In this document: positions 42,338 through 50,649 of the stretch, in pieces
Layout: the number at the start of each line of letters is the position of its first letter
Position numbering within the stretch: position 1 is the first letter of the stretch
Origin: Candidatus Geothrix skivensis
GTDB taxonomy: Bacteria; Acidobacteriota; Holophagae; Holophagales; Holophagaceae
Length of the DNA: 64,000 nt
Assembly (NCBI GenBank): GCA_016721195.1
Contig: JADKIO010000002.1
Location: forward strand, 62,001 to 126,000
Reading direction: 5' to 3'
Notes under the pieces: generated by a model
Told to the model about the DNA's origin: nothing
The model's database searches: none
Seen by the model: the letters and a program-made list of their open reading frames with translations, nothing else
Position numbers and translations under genes: made by a program

Positions 42338-42976
42338 ATGGCCGATCCCTTTGCCAAGAACGCCGCCACCACCGCAGAAGACGCCCTCAAGATCATTCCC
42401 CGCGCGGAGTTCCGGGCCTTCGGCCAGGGTCTCATCGAGCTCGTGAAAGAGAAGATGTGGAACGGGAAGACCGTCCTCTTCCAGGCCCGCCGCATGCCCA
42501 TGGAGACCTACTTCCTGAGCGCCCAGACCAATGAGGCCAATGTGAAGGTCCGCGATGGCCTGCTGGACATCAAGACCAAGACCGGTGAGACCCCCGAGGG
42601 GTACGAGATCTTCCAGCCCCGCGGCAAGTTCCAGTTCCCCGTCAAGAAGGAGGACCTGGCCACCATCCTGTCCCACCTCAAGGCCGAGATGGCCCTGACC
42701 CAGGACATGTACACCATCGATGAGTTCATCGCCATGGCCCGCAAGCATGCGGACCTGGTGCCCGTGACCGTGGAGAAGATGCGCTATGGCTTCACCATCG
42801 ACGGCATCATCTGCGAGTACGCCCAGGTGTGGTTCAACGGCGCCCTGGTGGAAACCGCCTGCGCCGAAAGCGAGAACTATGCGGGCATGCGCCAGGTGAT
42901 CGAAGGCCTGGGCATCGCCGCCATGCCGAACACCAACTACCTGAAGGCCGCCAAGAAAGTGATGGGAATGGAGTAG
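42338..42976 (+). CDS. CYTH-fold protein, divergent family B
   Basis: 212 residues, cytosolic. Visible: METYFLSAQTNEANVKVRDG with LLDIKTKTGETPEGYEIFQP, DMYTIDEFIAMA, and VPVTVEKMRYGFTIDGIICE, YAQVWFNGALVETACAESEN, then LGIAAMPNTNYLKAAKKV. The E-x-A/E-x-W, VETxCxESE pattern is typical of the second half of CYTH barrels. It is a paralogue of the protein at 37265 and lies between the two DUF4010 genes. Substrate unknown. CAGGAGCACCACC precedes the ATG. Confidence 0.65.
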   Translation: MADPFAKNAATTAEDALKIIPRAEFRAFGQGLIELVKEKMWNGKTVLFQARRMPMETYFLSAQTNEANVKVRDGLLDIKTKTGETPEGYEIFQPRGKFQFPVKKEDLATILSHLKAEMALTQDMYTIDEFIAMARKHADLVPVTVEKMRYGFTIDGIICEYAQVWFNGALVETACAESENYAGMRQVIEGLGIAAMPNTNYLKAAKKVMGME

Positions 42977-43000
42977 GCCCCTTTTGATTCCAGGCCTGCG

Positions 43001-43032
43001 TCTGGGGCGGCTTCGGGGGGAGCCGCCCCAGA
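43001..43032 (+). terminator. Strong hairpin between CYTH-like gene and second DUF4010 gene
   Basis: TCTGGGGCGGCT with AGCCGCCCCAGA, 12 bp perfect, loop TCGGGGGG, no U-tract. Stable; could separate mRNA segments of block 2. Confidence 0.55.
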
Positions 43033-43102
43033 GACATTCCCGCAGGGACAGCCCACGTGGTTCATGTCTCTTCCCCCGTTCCAGCCGTTACCGGAGTCCG
43101 TC

Positions 43103-44428
43103 ATGCTTCCTCCCCAAGTCGCCCCGTTCCTCCTGACCCTGGCCATCAGCACGCTGATCGGGATCGGGCTGCGTGACTACTACGAGACCGAGAAGAAGTT
43201 CGACACCTTTGGCACCGTCCGGACCTTCGTCTTCTTCGGCATGCTGGGCTTCATGCTCTACCAGCTCCCGGGGGTCGGGCAGATCGCCTTCCTGCTGGGC
43301 ATGGCGGCCATCGTCCCCTTCCTGCTGGTCTACTACACCAACAAGCTGCGCCAGAAGAAGAGCCCCGGGCTGATCGGCGTCCTCATCGCCCTCCTGACCT
43401 ACACGACCGGGCCCGTGGCCCTGAACCAGCCGCACTGGTTCCTGGTGCTGTTCGGGGTCTCGATCCTCTTCGTCCTGCACTCCAAGGGCCGCATCCGCCA
43501 GTTCACGGACCGCCTGGAGACGGGCGAAGTGGTCACGGCATGCAAATTCCTGGCCATCGCCGGCGTAGTGCTGCCGCTGATCCCGGCCCTGCCTCCTACC
43601 GTGGGGGTCATGGGGGAGGTCTTCGGGTTCCTGCCCGTGACACCCCGCCAGATCTGGATGGCCGTGGTGATCACCACGACCATCTCTTACCTGGGCTACG
43701 TGCTCCAGACCTACCTCTTTCCCCGCAAGGGAATGCTGCTGACCGGTCTGATCGGGGGGGTCTACTCCAGCACCGTGGCCGTCCTGGTGCTCGCCAAGAA
43801 ATCCAAGCGCCACCCCGGGCACGACCAGGAGGCCGCCGCTGCGATCCTGCTGGCGGTGTCCATGATGTACCTGCGCCTGCTGGTGCTGGTGGCGATCTTC
43901 CGCTTCACCTCGGCCCTGACGGTGGGGCCCGCCCTCCTGGTTCTGGCGGGCCTGGCGGCCGCCTTCGCCCTCTGGATCCGCCGAGACCAGGGAGCCAGCA
44001 CCCCTGACCTCGTGGAGGAGGCCGCCCTGGAGGCCGTCGAGGGTACGGTGGCCGAAGGCGAGGAACCCGCCCTGCGCAAGAACCCCCTTGAAATCAATTC
44101 GGCCCTCTTCTTCGCCTTCATGTTCGTGGCCGTATCGCTGGCCACCAAGTACGTGCTGCTCTACTACAAGGGCATGGGCCTGCGGATGCTCTCCTTCGTG
44201 GTGGGCTGCTCGGATATCACGCCCTTCGTGGTTTCGGTGCTCCAGGGCAACCTGGGCATCGGCACCCCCCAGATCATGCAGGCCATCATCATCGCCAGCG
44301 CCAGCAACAACCTGCTGAAGGTGGCCTACACCTACATGTTCGGCACCCGGCGCACCGCCAACCTGGCGGCCATGGGCATGGTGACTCTGGCGGGCCTCTC
44401 GATTGTTTACGCCATCTTTGCCCTGTGA
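43103..44428 (+). CDS. MgtC/SapB-DUF4010 membrane protein, copy 2 (intact)
   Basis: 441 residues. Closely similar to copy 1 over its whole length: LAISTLIGIGLRDYYETEKK, FDTFGTVRTFVFFGMLGFML, SKGRIRQFTDRLETGEVVTA, ISYLGYVLQTYLFPRKGMLL, SLATKYVLLYYKGMGLRMLS and ASASNNLLKVAYTYMFGTRR. About 12 hydrophobic segments. A charged insert (~305-335) differs between copies. CCGGAGTCCGTC precedes the ATG. An upstream in-frame start at 43064 would lack this fit. Confidence 0.88.
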   Translation: MLPPQVAPFLLTLAISTLIGIGLRDYYETEKKFDTFGTVRTFVFFGMLGFMLYQLPGVGQIAFLLGMAAIVPFLLVYYTNKLRQKKSPGLIGVLIALLTYTTGPVALNQPHWFLVLFGVSILFVLHSKGRIRQFTDRLETGEVVTACKFLAIAGVVLPLIPALPPTVGVMGEVFGFLPVTPRQIWMAVVITTTISYLGYVLQTYLFPRKGMLLTGLIGGVYSSTVAVLVLAKKSKRHPGHDQEAAAAILLAVSMMYLRLLVLVAIFRFTSALTVGPALLVLAGLAAAFALWIRRDQGASTPDLVEEAALEAVEGTVAEGEEPALRKNPLEINSALFFAFMFVAVSLATKYVLLYYKGMGLRMLSFVVGCSDITPFVVSVLQGNLGIGTPQIMQAIIIASASNNLLKVAYTYMFGTRRTANLAAMGMVTLAGLSIVYAIFAL

Positions 44429-44451
44429 CGATGCAACGCCATGGAGCACTC

Positions 44452-45462
44452 ATGAATCGAAGCACCCAGCTCCTGGTCTACCTGACCCTGTTGATGACCT
44501 CTGCCTGGTCCGCGGTACCGACCTTCCGGGTCATCGAAAAGGGCAAGACGCCTTCCTACTCGAAATCCGGTCCCAGGCGACAGGATCTCAGTGCCGCAGT
44601 CTGTGTCGATGGGCGGGCCTACCTGGCCTATGATGGTGGACCCAACTCAGAGCACCCCGAAATCCGGGTCGCCACCTTGGATGGAATCACCCAGGAAGGC
44701 ACTGTCCTGAATCGGGTGGTGGGGCAGAAGGACCTGGAAGGCATGACCTTCCATGCTGGACAGTTCTATCTGCTTTCTGGCCTATCCCAGGCGGATGAGG
44801 ATACGGAAGCCTACCGACTGCTGACCTCCTTCACCCTGGATCCCACGGGACGGTTCGTGCGGCAGGAGCGGTCTGTGGTCATTCGGGACCTGCTGCTCGA
44901 GGCGTTGAAGAGCATTCCTGATGACCGCTGGTACTCTCGGGTCGCCGCCACCTTTGGCGTCAAGGGTGGACTCTGTGCCGAGGGGATCTCCTGGGTGCCC
45001 AATCAGCCCGAGACCTTGGTCATCGGTCTCCGCTCACCCCTCTATGGCCCAGCCTTCGGCGACCCCACGTTCGGGAAGGCCTTCGCTCTGGATCGGGGGA
45101 AAGCCCTGCTCGCCTTCCTGGGAAACCCCTTCTCCGACAAACCCCAAGTTCGTCTGCAGCTCATTGATCTCGGCGGTCAGGGGATTCGGGACATCCAGTA
45201 CATCCCTGAGTTCGGGGCCTACCTGGTGCTCGGCGGCCCCGTGGACAAGGCCCCCGCGTTTTCCCTTTGGCTTTGCAAGCCCACCGGGGAAACCGAGCGG
45301 ATCCACCTGCCCGAGTTCAAGGGACTCTGCCGGCCCGAGGCCATCATGCAGGTTCCTGGCAAGAATGAAATCTACATCTTTAGTGAAGAGGGTGGCGCCT
45401 TCTGCGAATCCCCCGCCTACACCTATCTCCGCCTTGGATTTTCGTTCAGCCCCAACCCGTGA
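44452..45462 (+). CDS. Exported DUF3616-like beta-propeller protein
   Basis: 336 residues. Signal peptide LLVYLTLLMTSAWSAVP. Repeated blade-like strands: VCVDGRAYLAYDGGPNSEHP, KDLEGMTFHAGQFYLLSGLS, LCAEGISWVPNQPETLVIGL and CRPEAIMQVPGKNEIYIFSE. The EGMTF/AEGISW and final PEAI motifs resemble DUF3616. No catalytic residues can be named. CATGGAGCACTC upstream supports this start over 44425. Confidence 0.7.
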   Translation: MNRSTQLLVYLTLLMTSAWSAVPTFRVIEKGKTPSYSKSGPRRQDLSAAVCVDGRAYLAYDGGPNSEHPEIRVATLDGITQEGTVLNRVVGQKDLEGMTFHAGQFYLLSGLSQADEDTEAYRLLTSFTLDPTGRFVRQERSVVIRDLLLEALKSIPDDRWYSRVAATFGVKGGLCAEGISWVPNQPETLVIGLRSPLYGPAFGDPTFGKAFALDRGKALLAFLGNPFSDKPQVRLQLIDLGGQGIRDIQYIPEFGAYLVLGGPVDKAPAFSLWLCKPTGETERIHLPEFKGLCRPEAIMQVPGKNEIYIFSEEGGAFCESPAYTYLRLGFSFSPNP

Positions 45463-45560
45463 AATCAGTGGTGCCCAATTTGTTCTGATGCGACCTGTCT
45501 CCGATGGCAGTTCTGATCCCGATTGAATTTGATTGATCCACGTTCAACGGAAGGCTTCCG

Positions 45561-47156
45561 ATGGCACGCTCCCGGTTTTCGCTCAGCAACAGCCTTCAGG
45601 GCAAGTTCATCACCCTGTTCGGCAGCCAGGCCCTCCTCCTCCTGGTGGTCTTCACCCTGGGGATGACGGGCCTGAACCGGCTCAAGAAGGGCCAGGTGGA
45701 GCTGGGGGCCAATCTCCCCAAGGCGGCCGTGGCGGCCCGGGTGCTCCACGATTCCGACGTGCTGAGAGTGCTCCATGTCTCCCTGGTGGGAGGCGGGCGC
45801 AGTTCTGAATACGTGGACAAGCGGTTGAAGCGGCTCAAGGAGGTGGAGGATCTGCTCTCCGGCTCTCTGACCGATATGGAGAAGCTCCCCTGGTCCCCCG
45901 CCGAGCAGGCCAAGGTCCAGTTGATCGTGGCCGGCATGCGGAAATACATGGAGGCCTTTCCGCCTCTGATGGCGCGGGCGCGCAAAGCCAGTTCCGACGA
46001 GGTTCCCGAACTCATCGAAGCCAATACCGCCTTTCGGCGGGACGGATACAACCTCCTGCTGACCCTGCTTCAGGACATTCAGAACCAGGGTGCCAAGCAG
46101 GTCGCCCAGGATCAGGCCTCCAGCCGGGTCAGCGAGTCCTGGATGATCGTCGGCCTGGTGGTGGCCATCCTTCTCGGACTGGGCATCTCGCGGTTCGTGA
46201 GCCGTCAGGTCCGCCGGCAGGCCCTGGCACTCAAGACCGCCATGACGGCCCTGGGCAGAGGCGACCTCATCCAGCGTTGTCCGGTCCAGACCCGGGATGA
46301 ACTGGGCGAGGCCGCCGAAAGCCTGAATCAGGTGATCGAACAGCTGGGCAAGGACATCAGGGCCATCACCGAGGCCACGGACCGGACAGCCTCCTCGGCC
46401 ACCGAACTATCTGCCACGGCTTCAGAGGTGACTCAGACCGTGGATGAGATCAGCCGGTCAGCCACCGAGCAGCAGTCCGCGGTGCTTGTCGGCACCGACC
46501 TGCTCCAACAGATGAAGAGCCTTTCAGAATCCGTGAGTGCAGGCTCGGAGCGACTGGCCGCTCTGGCCATTGCCTCCCGGGAGGCCGATGAGCAGGGTCG
46601 CGAGAGTGCTGGGGAATCTGATCGGGCCATGTCCGCCATCCAAGAAAGTTCCCAGAAGGTGAACCGCATCATCACGGTGATTGCCGATATCGCCCGGCAG
46701 ACCAACCTCCTCAGCCTCAACGCAGCCATTGAAGCGGCCAAAGCCGGCCAACAGGGCAAGGGCTTCGCCGTGGTGGCTGAGGAAATCCGCAAACTGGCGG
46801 AGCGCAGTGCCAGTGCGGCCAAGGAAATCGCGGCCCTCATCCAGGAAAGCACGGAGCGGGTCACAACAGGTTCTGAGGCGGCGGCCCAGGTCGGCCTCTC
46901 CCTGGATCGCATCCACGGCCATATCCGCGAGACCGGTGAACGCGTTGAGGAGATCAGTGGCGCCATGATTCAGCAGGGGGCCTCGGTCGGTCAGTTGCAG
47001 CGACAGCTAGACCTGGTCTCCAACCTCACGGAACGGAACGCCTCGGCCACCGTTCAGCTGGCCTCGGCCATGCAGGAGACTTCCCGCACCACCGAGGACC
47101 TGGCCAACCTGGCCACGGACCTCCGGGCCCTTTCCCATCGGTTCCGAATCCAGTAG
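45561..47156 (+). CDS. Methyl-accepting chemotaxis protein
   Basis: 531 residues. TM1 ~21-38 (LFGSQALLLLVVFTLGMTGL), a four-helix-type periplasmic domain (~40-190), TM2 WMIVGLVVAILLGLGISRFV, a HAMP domain, and a long cytoplasmic coiled coil whose tip is IARQTNLLSLNAAIEAAKAG followed by QGKGFAVVAEEIRKLAERS. No CheB/CheR pentapeptide tail. As the last gene of block 2 it may steer the cell towards the substrate of the locus (inference). AACGGAAGGCTTCCG precedes the ATG. Confidence 0.92.
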   Translation: MARSRFSLSNSLQGKFITLFGSQALLLLVVFTLGMTGLNRLKKGQVELGANLPKAAVAARVLHDSDVLRVLHVSLVGGGRSSEYVDKRLKRLKEVEDLLSGSLTDMEKLPWSPAEQAKVQLIVAGMRKYMEAFPPLMARARKASSDEVPELIEANTAFRRDGYNLLLTLLQDIQNQGAKQVAQDQASSRVSESWMIVGLVVAILLGLGISRFVSRQVRRQALALKTAMTALGRGDLIQRCPVQTRDELGEAAESLNQVIEQLGKDIRAITEATDRTASSATELSATASEVTQTVDEISRSATEQQSAVLVGTDLLQQMKSLSESVSAGSERLAALAIASREADEQGRESAGESDRAMSAIQESSQKVNRIITVIADIARQTNLLSLNAAIEAAKAGQQGKGFAVVAEEIRKLAERSASAAKEIAALIQESTERVTTGSEAAAQVGLSLDRIHGHIRETGERVEEISGAMIQQGASVGQLQRQLDLVSNLTERNASATVQLASAMQETSRTTEDLANLATDLRALSHRFRIQ

Positions 47157-47179
47157 GCACCCACACCCTCTGGCCCGGT

Positions 47180-48645
47180 CTAAAGTCCGTAGTCCTTCCA
47201 GCGGCGCTGGATCCGCTCCAGGATCGCTTCGGGAAAGACCAGGTCCCGGGGCCACTCGCGGGCATAGCCGTCCCCCGGGCGGTTCTTGCGGGTGGCGTCG
47301 ATGCCCACCTTGCTGCCGAAGGCGAAGCGGTCGCTGGCGTGGTCCAGCACGTCCAGGGGGCCTTCGGTAAACAGCATGTCGCGCCGGGGATCCACGTTGC
47401 TGGTGAGGCGGAAGAGGACTTCATTCAGGTCGTGGGGATCGATGTCCGCGTCCACCACCACGATGCCCTTGGTGAACATGATCTGGCCCGTGCCCCAGAT
47501 GGCGTTCATCACTTTTGCGCGTGGCCTGGATACTCCTTCTTCATGGACAGGATCACCAGGTTGTGGAAGGCCCCGGCGGCGGGCAGGTGCATGTCGCGGA
47601 TCTCGGGCAGCACCAGGCGCAGCAGGGGCAGGAAGATGCGCTCCGTGGCCAGACCCAGGTAGGCGTCCTCCTGGGGGGGCCGGCCCACGATGGTGGCGGG
47701 AAAGACCGGGTTCCTGCGCATGGTGATGGCTTCCACGTGCAGCACGGGGTAGTCGTCCGCCAGGGAGTAGTAGCCCGTGTGGTCGCCGAAGGGACCCTCC
47801 CGGCGTAGCTCGCCGGGGTTCACATAGCCCTCGATGACGATCTCGCTATCGGCGGGCACCTCGAGGTCATTGGTCACGCAGGGCACCATCTCGATGCCCT
47901 CGCCCCGCAGGAAGCCCGCGAACATGACCTCGCTGAGAAAGGGCGGCAGCGGCGCCGTGGCCGCGTAGGTCAGCGCCGGATCGCCGCCGAAACTCACGGC
48001 CACCGGCATGCGCTCGTCCAGGTGGTAGCCGTGGCGGTTGCGGGCGCCGTCGTGGTGCAGCTGGGTGTGGAAGCCCAGGGTGCGGTCATCGAAGACCTGC
48101 AGGCGGTAGAGGCCCACGTTGCGGTGGCCGGTCTGCTTGTTGCGGGTGTGGCTCAGGCCCAGGGTGATGAAGGGGCCGCCATCCTCGGGCCAGGTGGTGA
48201 GCACGGGCAGGTCGGAGAGCCGCACCTGGTCGCCCTGGAGAACCACCTCCTGGCAGAGCCCCCGCTTGACGGTCCTGGGCATCCAGTTGCCCACCTCGGC
48301 CAGCACCGGCAGCTTGGCCAGCTTTTCGAAGAAGCCCGAGCCGGGCCTGGGCATGGCCTCTTGCACCAGCTTCTCGATGCGGTCGGCGATGGCATCCAGA
48401 CCCGGGGCGCGCCGTCCACCCCAGGGCCAGCTCCATGCGTTTCAGGCTGCCGAACACGTTCATGGCCACGGGCATGGCCTTGCCAGTGGGCTTCTCGAAG
48501 AACAGCGCCTTGCCGCCGCCCGGCTGCTTGGAGACGCGGTCGGCGATGGCCCCCATCTCCAGGTGGGGGTCCACCTCGGGGCTGACCAGGCCAGCTCGCC
48601 TGCGGCCTCGAGCTGCTTGAGGAAGGTCTGGAAGTCACGGCCCAT
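47180..48645 (-). CDS. UbiD-family decarboxylase (at least three frame breaks)
   Basis: prFMN-dependent (de)carboxylase of ~485 residues. Pieces in order: MGRDFQTFLKQLEAAGEL (start 48645, GGAG upstream), EVDPHLEMGAIADRVSKQPG, FFEKPTGKAMPVAMNVFGSL, LPVLTTWPEDGGPFITLGLS, GELRREGPFGDHTGYYSLAD (catalytic Glu/Arg region), TIVGRPPQEDAYLGLATERI, VMNAIWGTGQIMFTKGIVVV and WKDYGL. Frames break near 48590, at 48395-48425 and at 47510-47516, where adding one G gives HAQKVMNAIWG. It is probably a menaquinone- or ubiquinone-pathway enzyme (ubiD/mqnP type). Conservation across every piece argues for sequencing indels. Confidence 0.8.
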
Positions 48646-48720
48646 GGGAATCTCCGGTCCCGATCATCCCATCCCCGGGGGATTCCCCGGAACCGGATCC
48701 CCAGGTTCGAGGATTTTCCC

Positions 48721-48749
48721 TTGAGCCCACTGGGTTTCTCCCGCATACT
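48721..48749 (+). promoter_or_regulatory. Probable sigma-70 promoter of rplU-rpmA
   Basis: -35 TTGAGC (48721-48726), 17-bp spacer, -10 CATACT (48744-48749), 80 bases ahead of rplU. Upstream, CCCCGGGGGATTCCCCGG near 48668 is a short relative of the palindromic elements. It lies in the divergent gap with ubiD. Confidence 0.45.
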
Positions 48750-48828
48750 GATGGGCCTTGCCCTGGCCGTGGGCTCCCAAGCGCGTCCGATGGACTGCCG
48801 CCCACACGCCCCAACCAAAGAGGTTTTC

Positions 48829-49140
48829 ATGTTTGCAATCATCAAGACCGGCGGAAACAATGCCCGGGTCGCCGAAGGGGACGTCCTCCGGGTGGAGACC
48901 CTGGACAAGGCCCCCAAGCAGGCGGTCACCTTTGACCAGGTGCTCCTCATCGATACGGACGGGGACCTGAAGATCGGCAAGCCCACCCTGAGTGGCGCCA
49001 CGGTCGAGGCCGAAGTCATCACCCACGACCGCGCCAAGAAGGTGATCATCTTCAAGAAGAAGAAGACCACCACCTACCAGCGCACCCAGGGCCACCGCCA
49101 GAACTACACGGAAGTCCGGATCAAATCCATCAAAGCCTGA
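48829..49140 (+). CDS. rplU: 50S ribosomal protein L21
   Basis: 103 residues. MFAIIKTGGNNARVAEGDVL, TFDQVLLIDTDGDLKIGKPT and KKVIIFKKKKTTTYQRTQGH followed by RQNYTEVRI are diagnostic. The ATG at 48829 follows AAAGAGGTTTTC; the longer frame from 48721 adds an unrelated hydrophobic leader. It is followed by rpmA, the universal pair. Confidence 0.96.
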   Translation: MFAIIKTGGNNARVAEGDVLRVETLDKAPKQAVTFDQVLLIDTDGDLKIGKPTLSGATVEAEVITHDRAKKVIIFKKKKTTTYQRTQGHRQNYTEVRIKSIKA

Positions 49141-49221
49141 CTTTTTTCGCCTGTGGCGAAACAAGCTGGCCTCCATCGCATGCATCCGATCATTTCGACA
49201 TTCAGCTGAAGAGGTTTTTCC

Positions 49222-49482
49222 ATGGCTCATAAAAAAGGCGTCGGTTCCAGCCGCAACGGTCGCGATTCCCATTCCCAGCGCCTCGGCGTGAAGGAGTTCG
49301 GGGGCGAACTGGTCCCCGGCGGCTCCATCCTCGTCCGCCAGCGCGGCACCAAGTTCAAGGCCGGCATCAATGTCGGCATGGGCAAGGACCACACCCTCTT
49401 CGCCAAGATCGAGGGCAAGGTCCGCTTCCAGGACAAGGGCCAGAGCGGGCGCTTCATCCACATCGATCCCATCGAAGAGTGA
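49222..49482 (+). CDS. rpmA: 50S ribosomal protein L27
   Basis: 86 residues: MAHKKGVGSSRNGRDSHSQR, LGVKEFGGELVPGGSILVRQ, GTKFKAGINVGMGKDHTLFA and KVRFQDKG. It begins directly with MAHKKG, so there is no Firmicutes-type N-terminal extension. Confidence 0.97.
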   Translation: MAHKKGVGSSRNGRDSHSQRLGVKEFGGELVPGGSILVRQRGTKFKAGINVGMGKDHTLFAKIEGKVRFQDKGQSGRFIHIDPIEE

Positions 49483-49532
49483 TGTTGTCCGGGGGTCCCG
49501 CGCTGTGCGCATACCCCCGGAGCCCCCGCGCA

Positions 49533-49557
49533 ACAGGCCGGGCAAAGCCCGGCCTGT
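49533..49557 (+). terminator. Terminator of rplU-rpmA
   Basis: ACAGGCCGGGC with GCCCGGCCTGT, 11 bp perfect, loop AAA, followed by GCTTATTTT. The sequence before it (49485-49531, TGTCCGGGGGTCCCGCGCTG...ACCCCCGG) is another short palindromic stretch resembling the interspersed elements. Confidence 0.85.
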
Positions 49558-49599
49558 GCTTATTTTCCCCTGACTCACCCGGGGGACTAAGGATCAACC

Positions 49600-50649
49600 G
49601 TGTTCCTTGACCAAGTCCAGCTCCGCGTCACCGCCGGTCACGGCGGCGCCGGGGCCATGAGCTTCCGCCGCGAGAAGTTCGCCCCCGAGGGCGGGCCCGA
49701 TGGCGGGGATGGCGGCAAGGGCGGCTCCATCACCCTCCGGGCCAGCAGGGCCCTCAACACCCTCAACCCCTACCGCCAGAAGCGCGAGTTCACGGCCGAG
49801 CGCGGCCGGCAGGGCGAAGGCTGCATGTGCCACGGCTGCGATGGGGCCGACATCCTGCTGGAGGTGCCCCTGGGCACCGTGGTGAAGGATGCCGAGACCG
49901 GCGAGGTGCTGGCGGAGCTGCTGGCCCACGGGGAGGATATCTGCGTGGCCCGCGGCGGCCGCGGCGGCCTGGGCAACACCAACTTCAAGAGCTCCACCAA
50001 CCGCACGCCCCGCCACCACCAGCCCGGTGAGGAAGGCGAGGCGCGCATCCTCGACCTGGAGCTGAAGCTCATCGCGGACGTGGGCCTCGTGGGCTATCCC
50101 AACGCGGGCAAGAGCACCCTGGTGAGCCGGCTGAGCGCGGCCCGACCCAAGATCGCCAACTACCCCTTCACCACCCTGGAACCCCAACTGGGCGTGGTGA
50201 GCCTGGACCGCTTCGGCGGCGACCTGCTGGACAGCTGGGTCATCGCCGACATCCCCGGTCTCATCGAAGGCGCGGCCTCCGGGGCGGGGCTGGGCATCCA
50301 GTTCCTCCGCCACGTGGAGCGCACCCGCATGCTGCTGCACCTGGTGGACCTGTCGGACCCCATCGACGAGCCCGCGGACGCCATCCGCATCATCGAAGGG
50401 GAGCTGCAGGCCTTCAGCCCCGTGCTGGCGACCAAGCCCCGCTGGCTGGTGGGCACCAAGCTGGACGCCCTCCAGGACGAAGCCCGCCGGGACGCCTTCG
50501 TGGCCCTGTGCGAGGCGCGCGGCCAGGAGCCCATCTTCATCTCCGGCGTCACCGGCGAGGGGCTGCGGGAGCTGGCTTTCGCGGTGAACGAGGCCCTCAA
50601 GGTGGACGCCGGCCTCAAGGCGGCCGTCCCCAAGAATGAGGCCTGGTAG
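49600..50649 (+). CDS. obgE: GTPase Obg/CgtA
   Basis: Ribosome-assembly GTPase, 349 residues. The glycine-rich Obg domain (~1-158) has GHGGAGAMSFRREKFAPEGG, PDGGDGGKGGSITLRA and RGGRGGLGNTNFKSSTNRTP. The G domain has P-loop GLVGYPNAGKSTLVSRLSAA, switch II DIPGLIEGAASGAGLGIQFL, and G4 VGTKLD. GTG start at 49600. It overlaps nadD by one base, the conserved obgE-nadD-rsfS order. Confidence 0.96.
   Translation: MFLDQVQLRVTAGHGGAGAMSFRREKFAPEGGPDGGDGGKGGSITLRASRALNTLNPYRQKREFTAERGRQGEGCMCHGCDGADILLEVPLGTVVKDAETGEVLAELLAHGEDICVARGGRGGLGNTNFKSSTNRTPRHHQPGEEGEARILDLELKLIADVGLVGYPNAGKSTLVSRLSAARPKIANYPFTTLEPQLGVVSLDRFGGDLLDSWVIADIPGLIEGAASGAGLGIQFLRHVERTRMLLHLVDLSDPIDEPADAIRIIEGELQAFSPVLATKPRWLVGTKLDALQDEARRDAFVALCEARGQEPIFISGVTGEGLRELAFAVNEALKVDAGLKAAVPKNEAW

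Noticed and set aside
48829..49482. A mobile or duplicated ribosomal block
   Set aside because: rplU-rpmA-obgE-nadD-rsfS is a standard conserved order.
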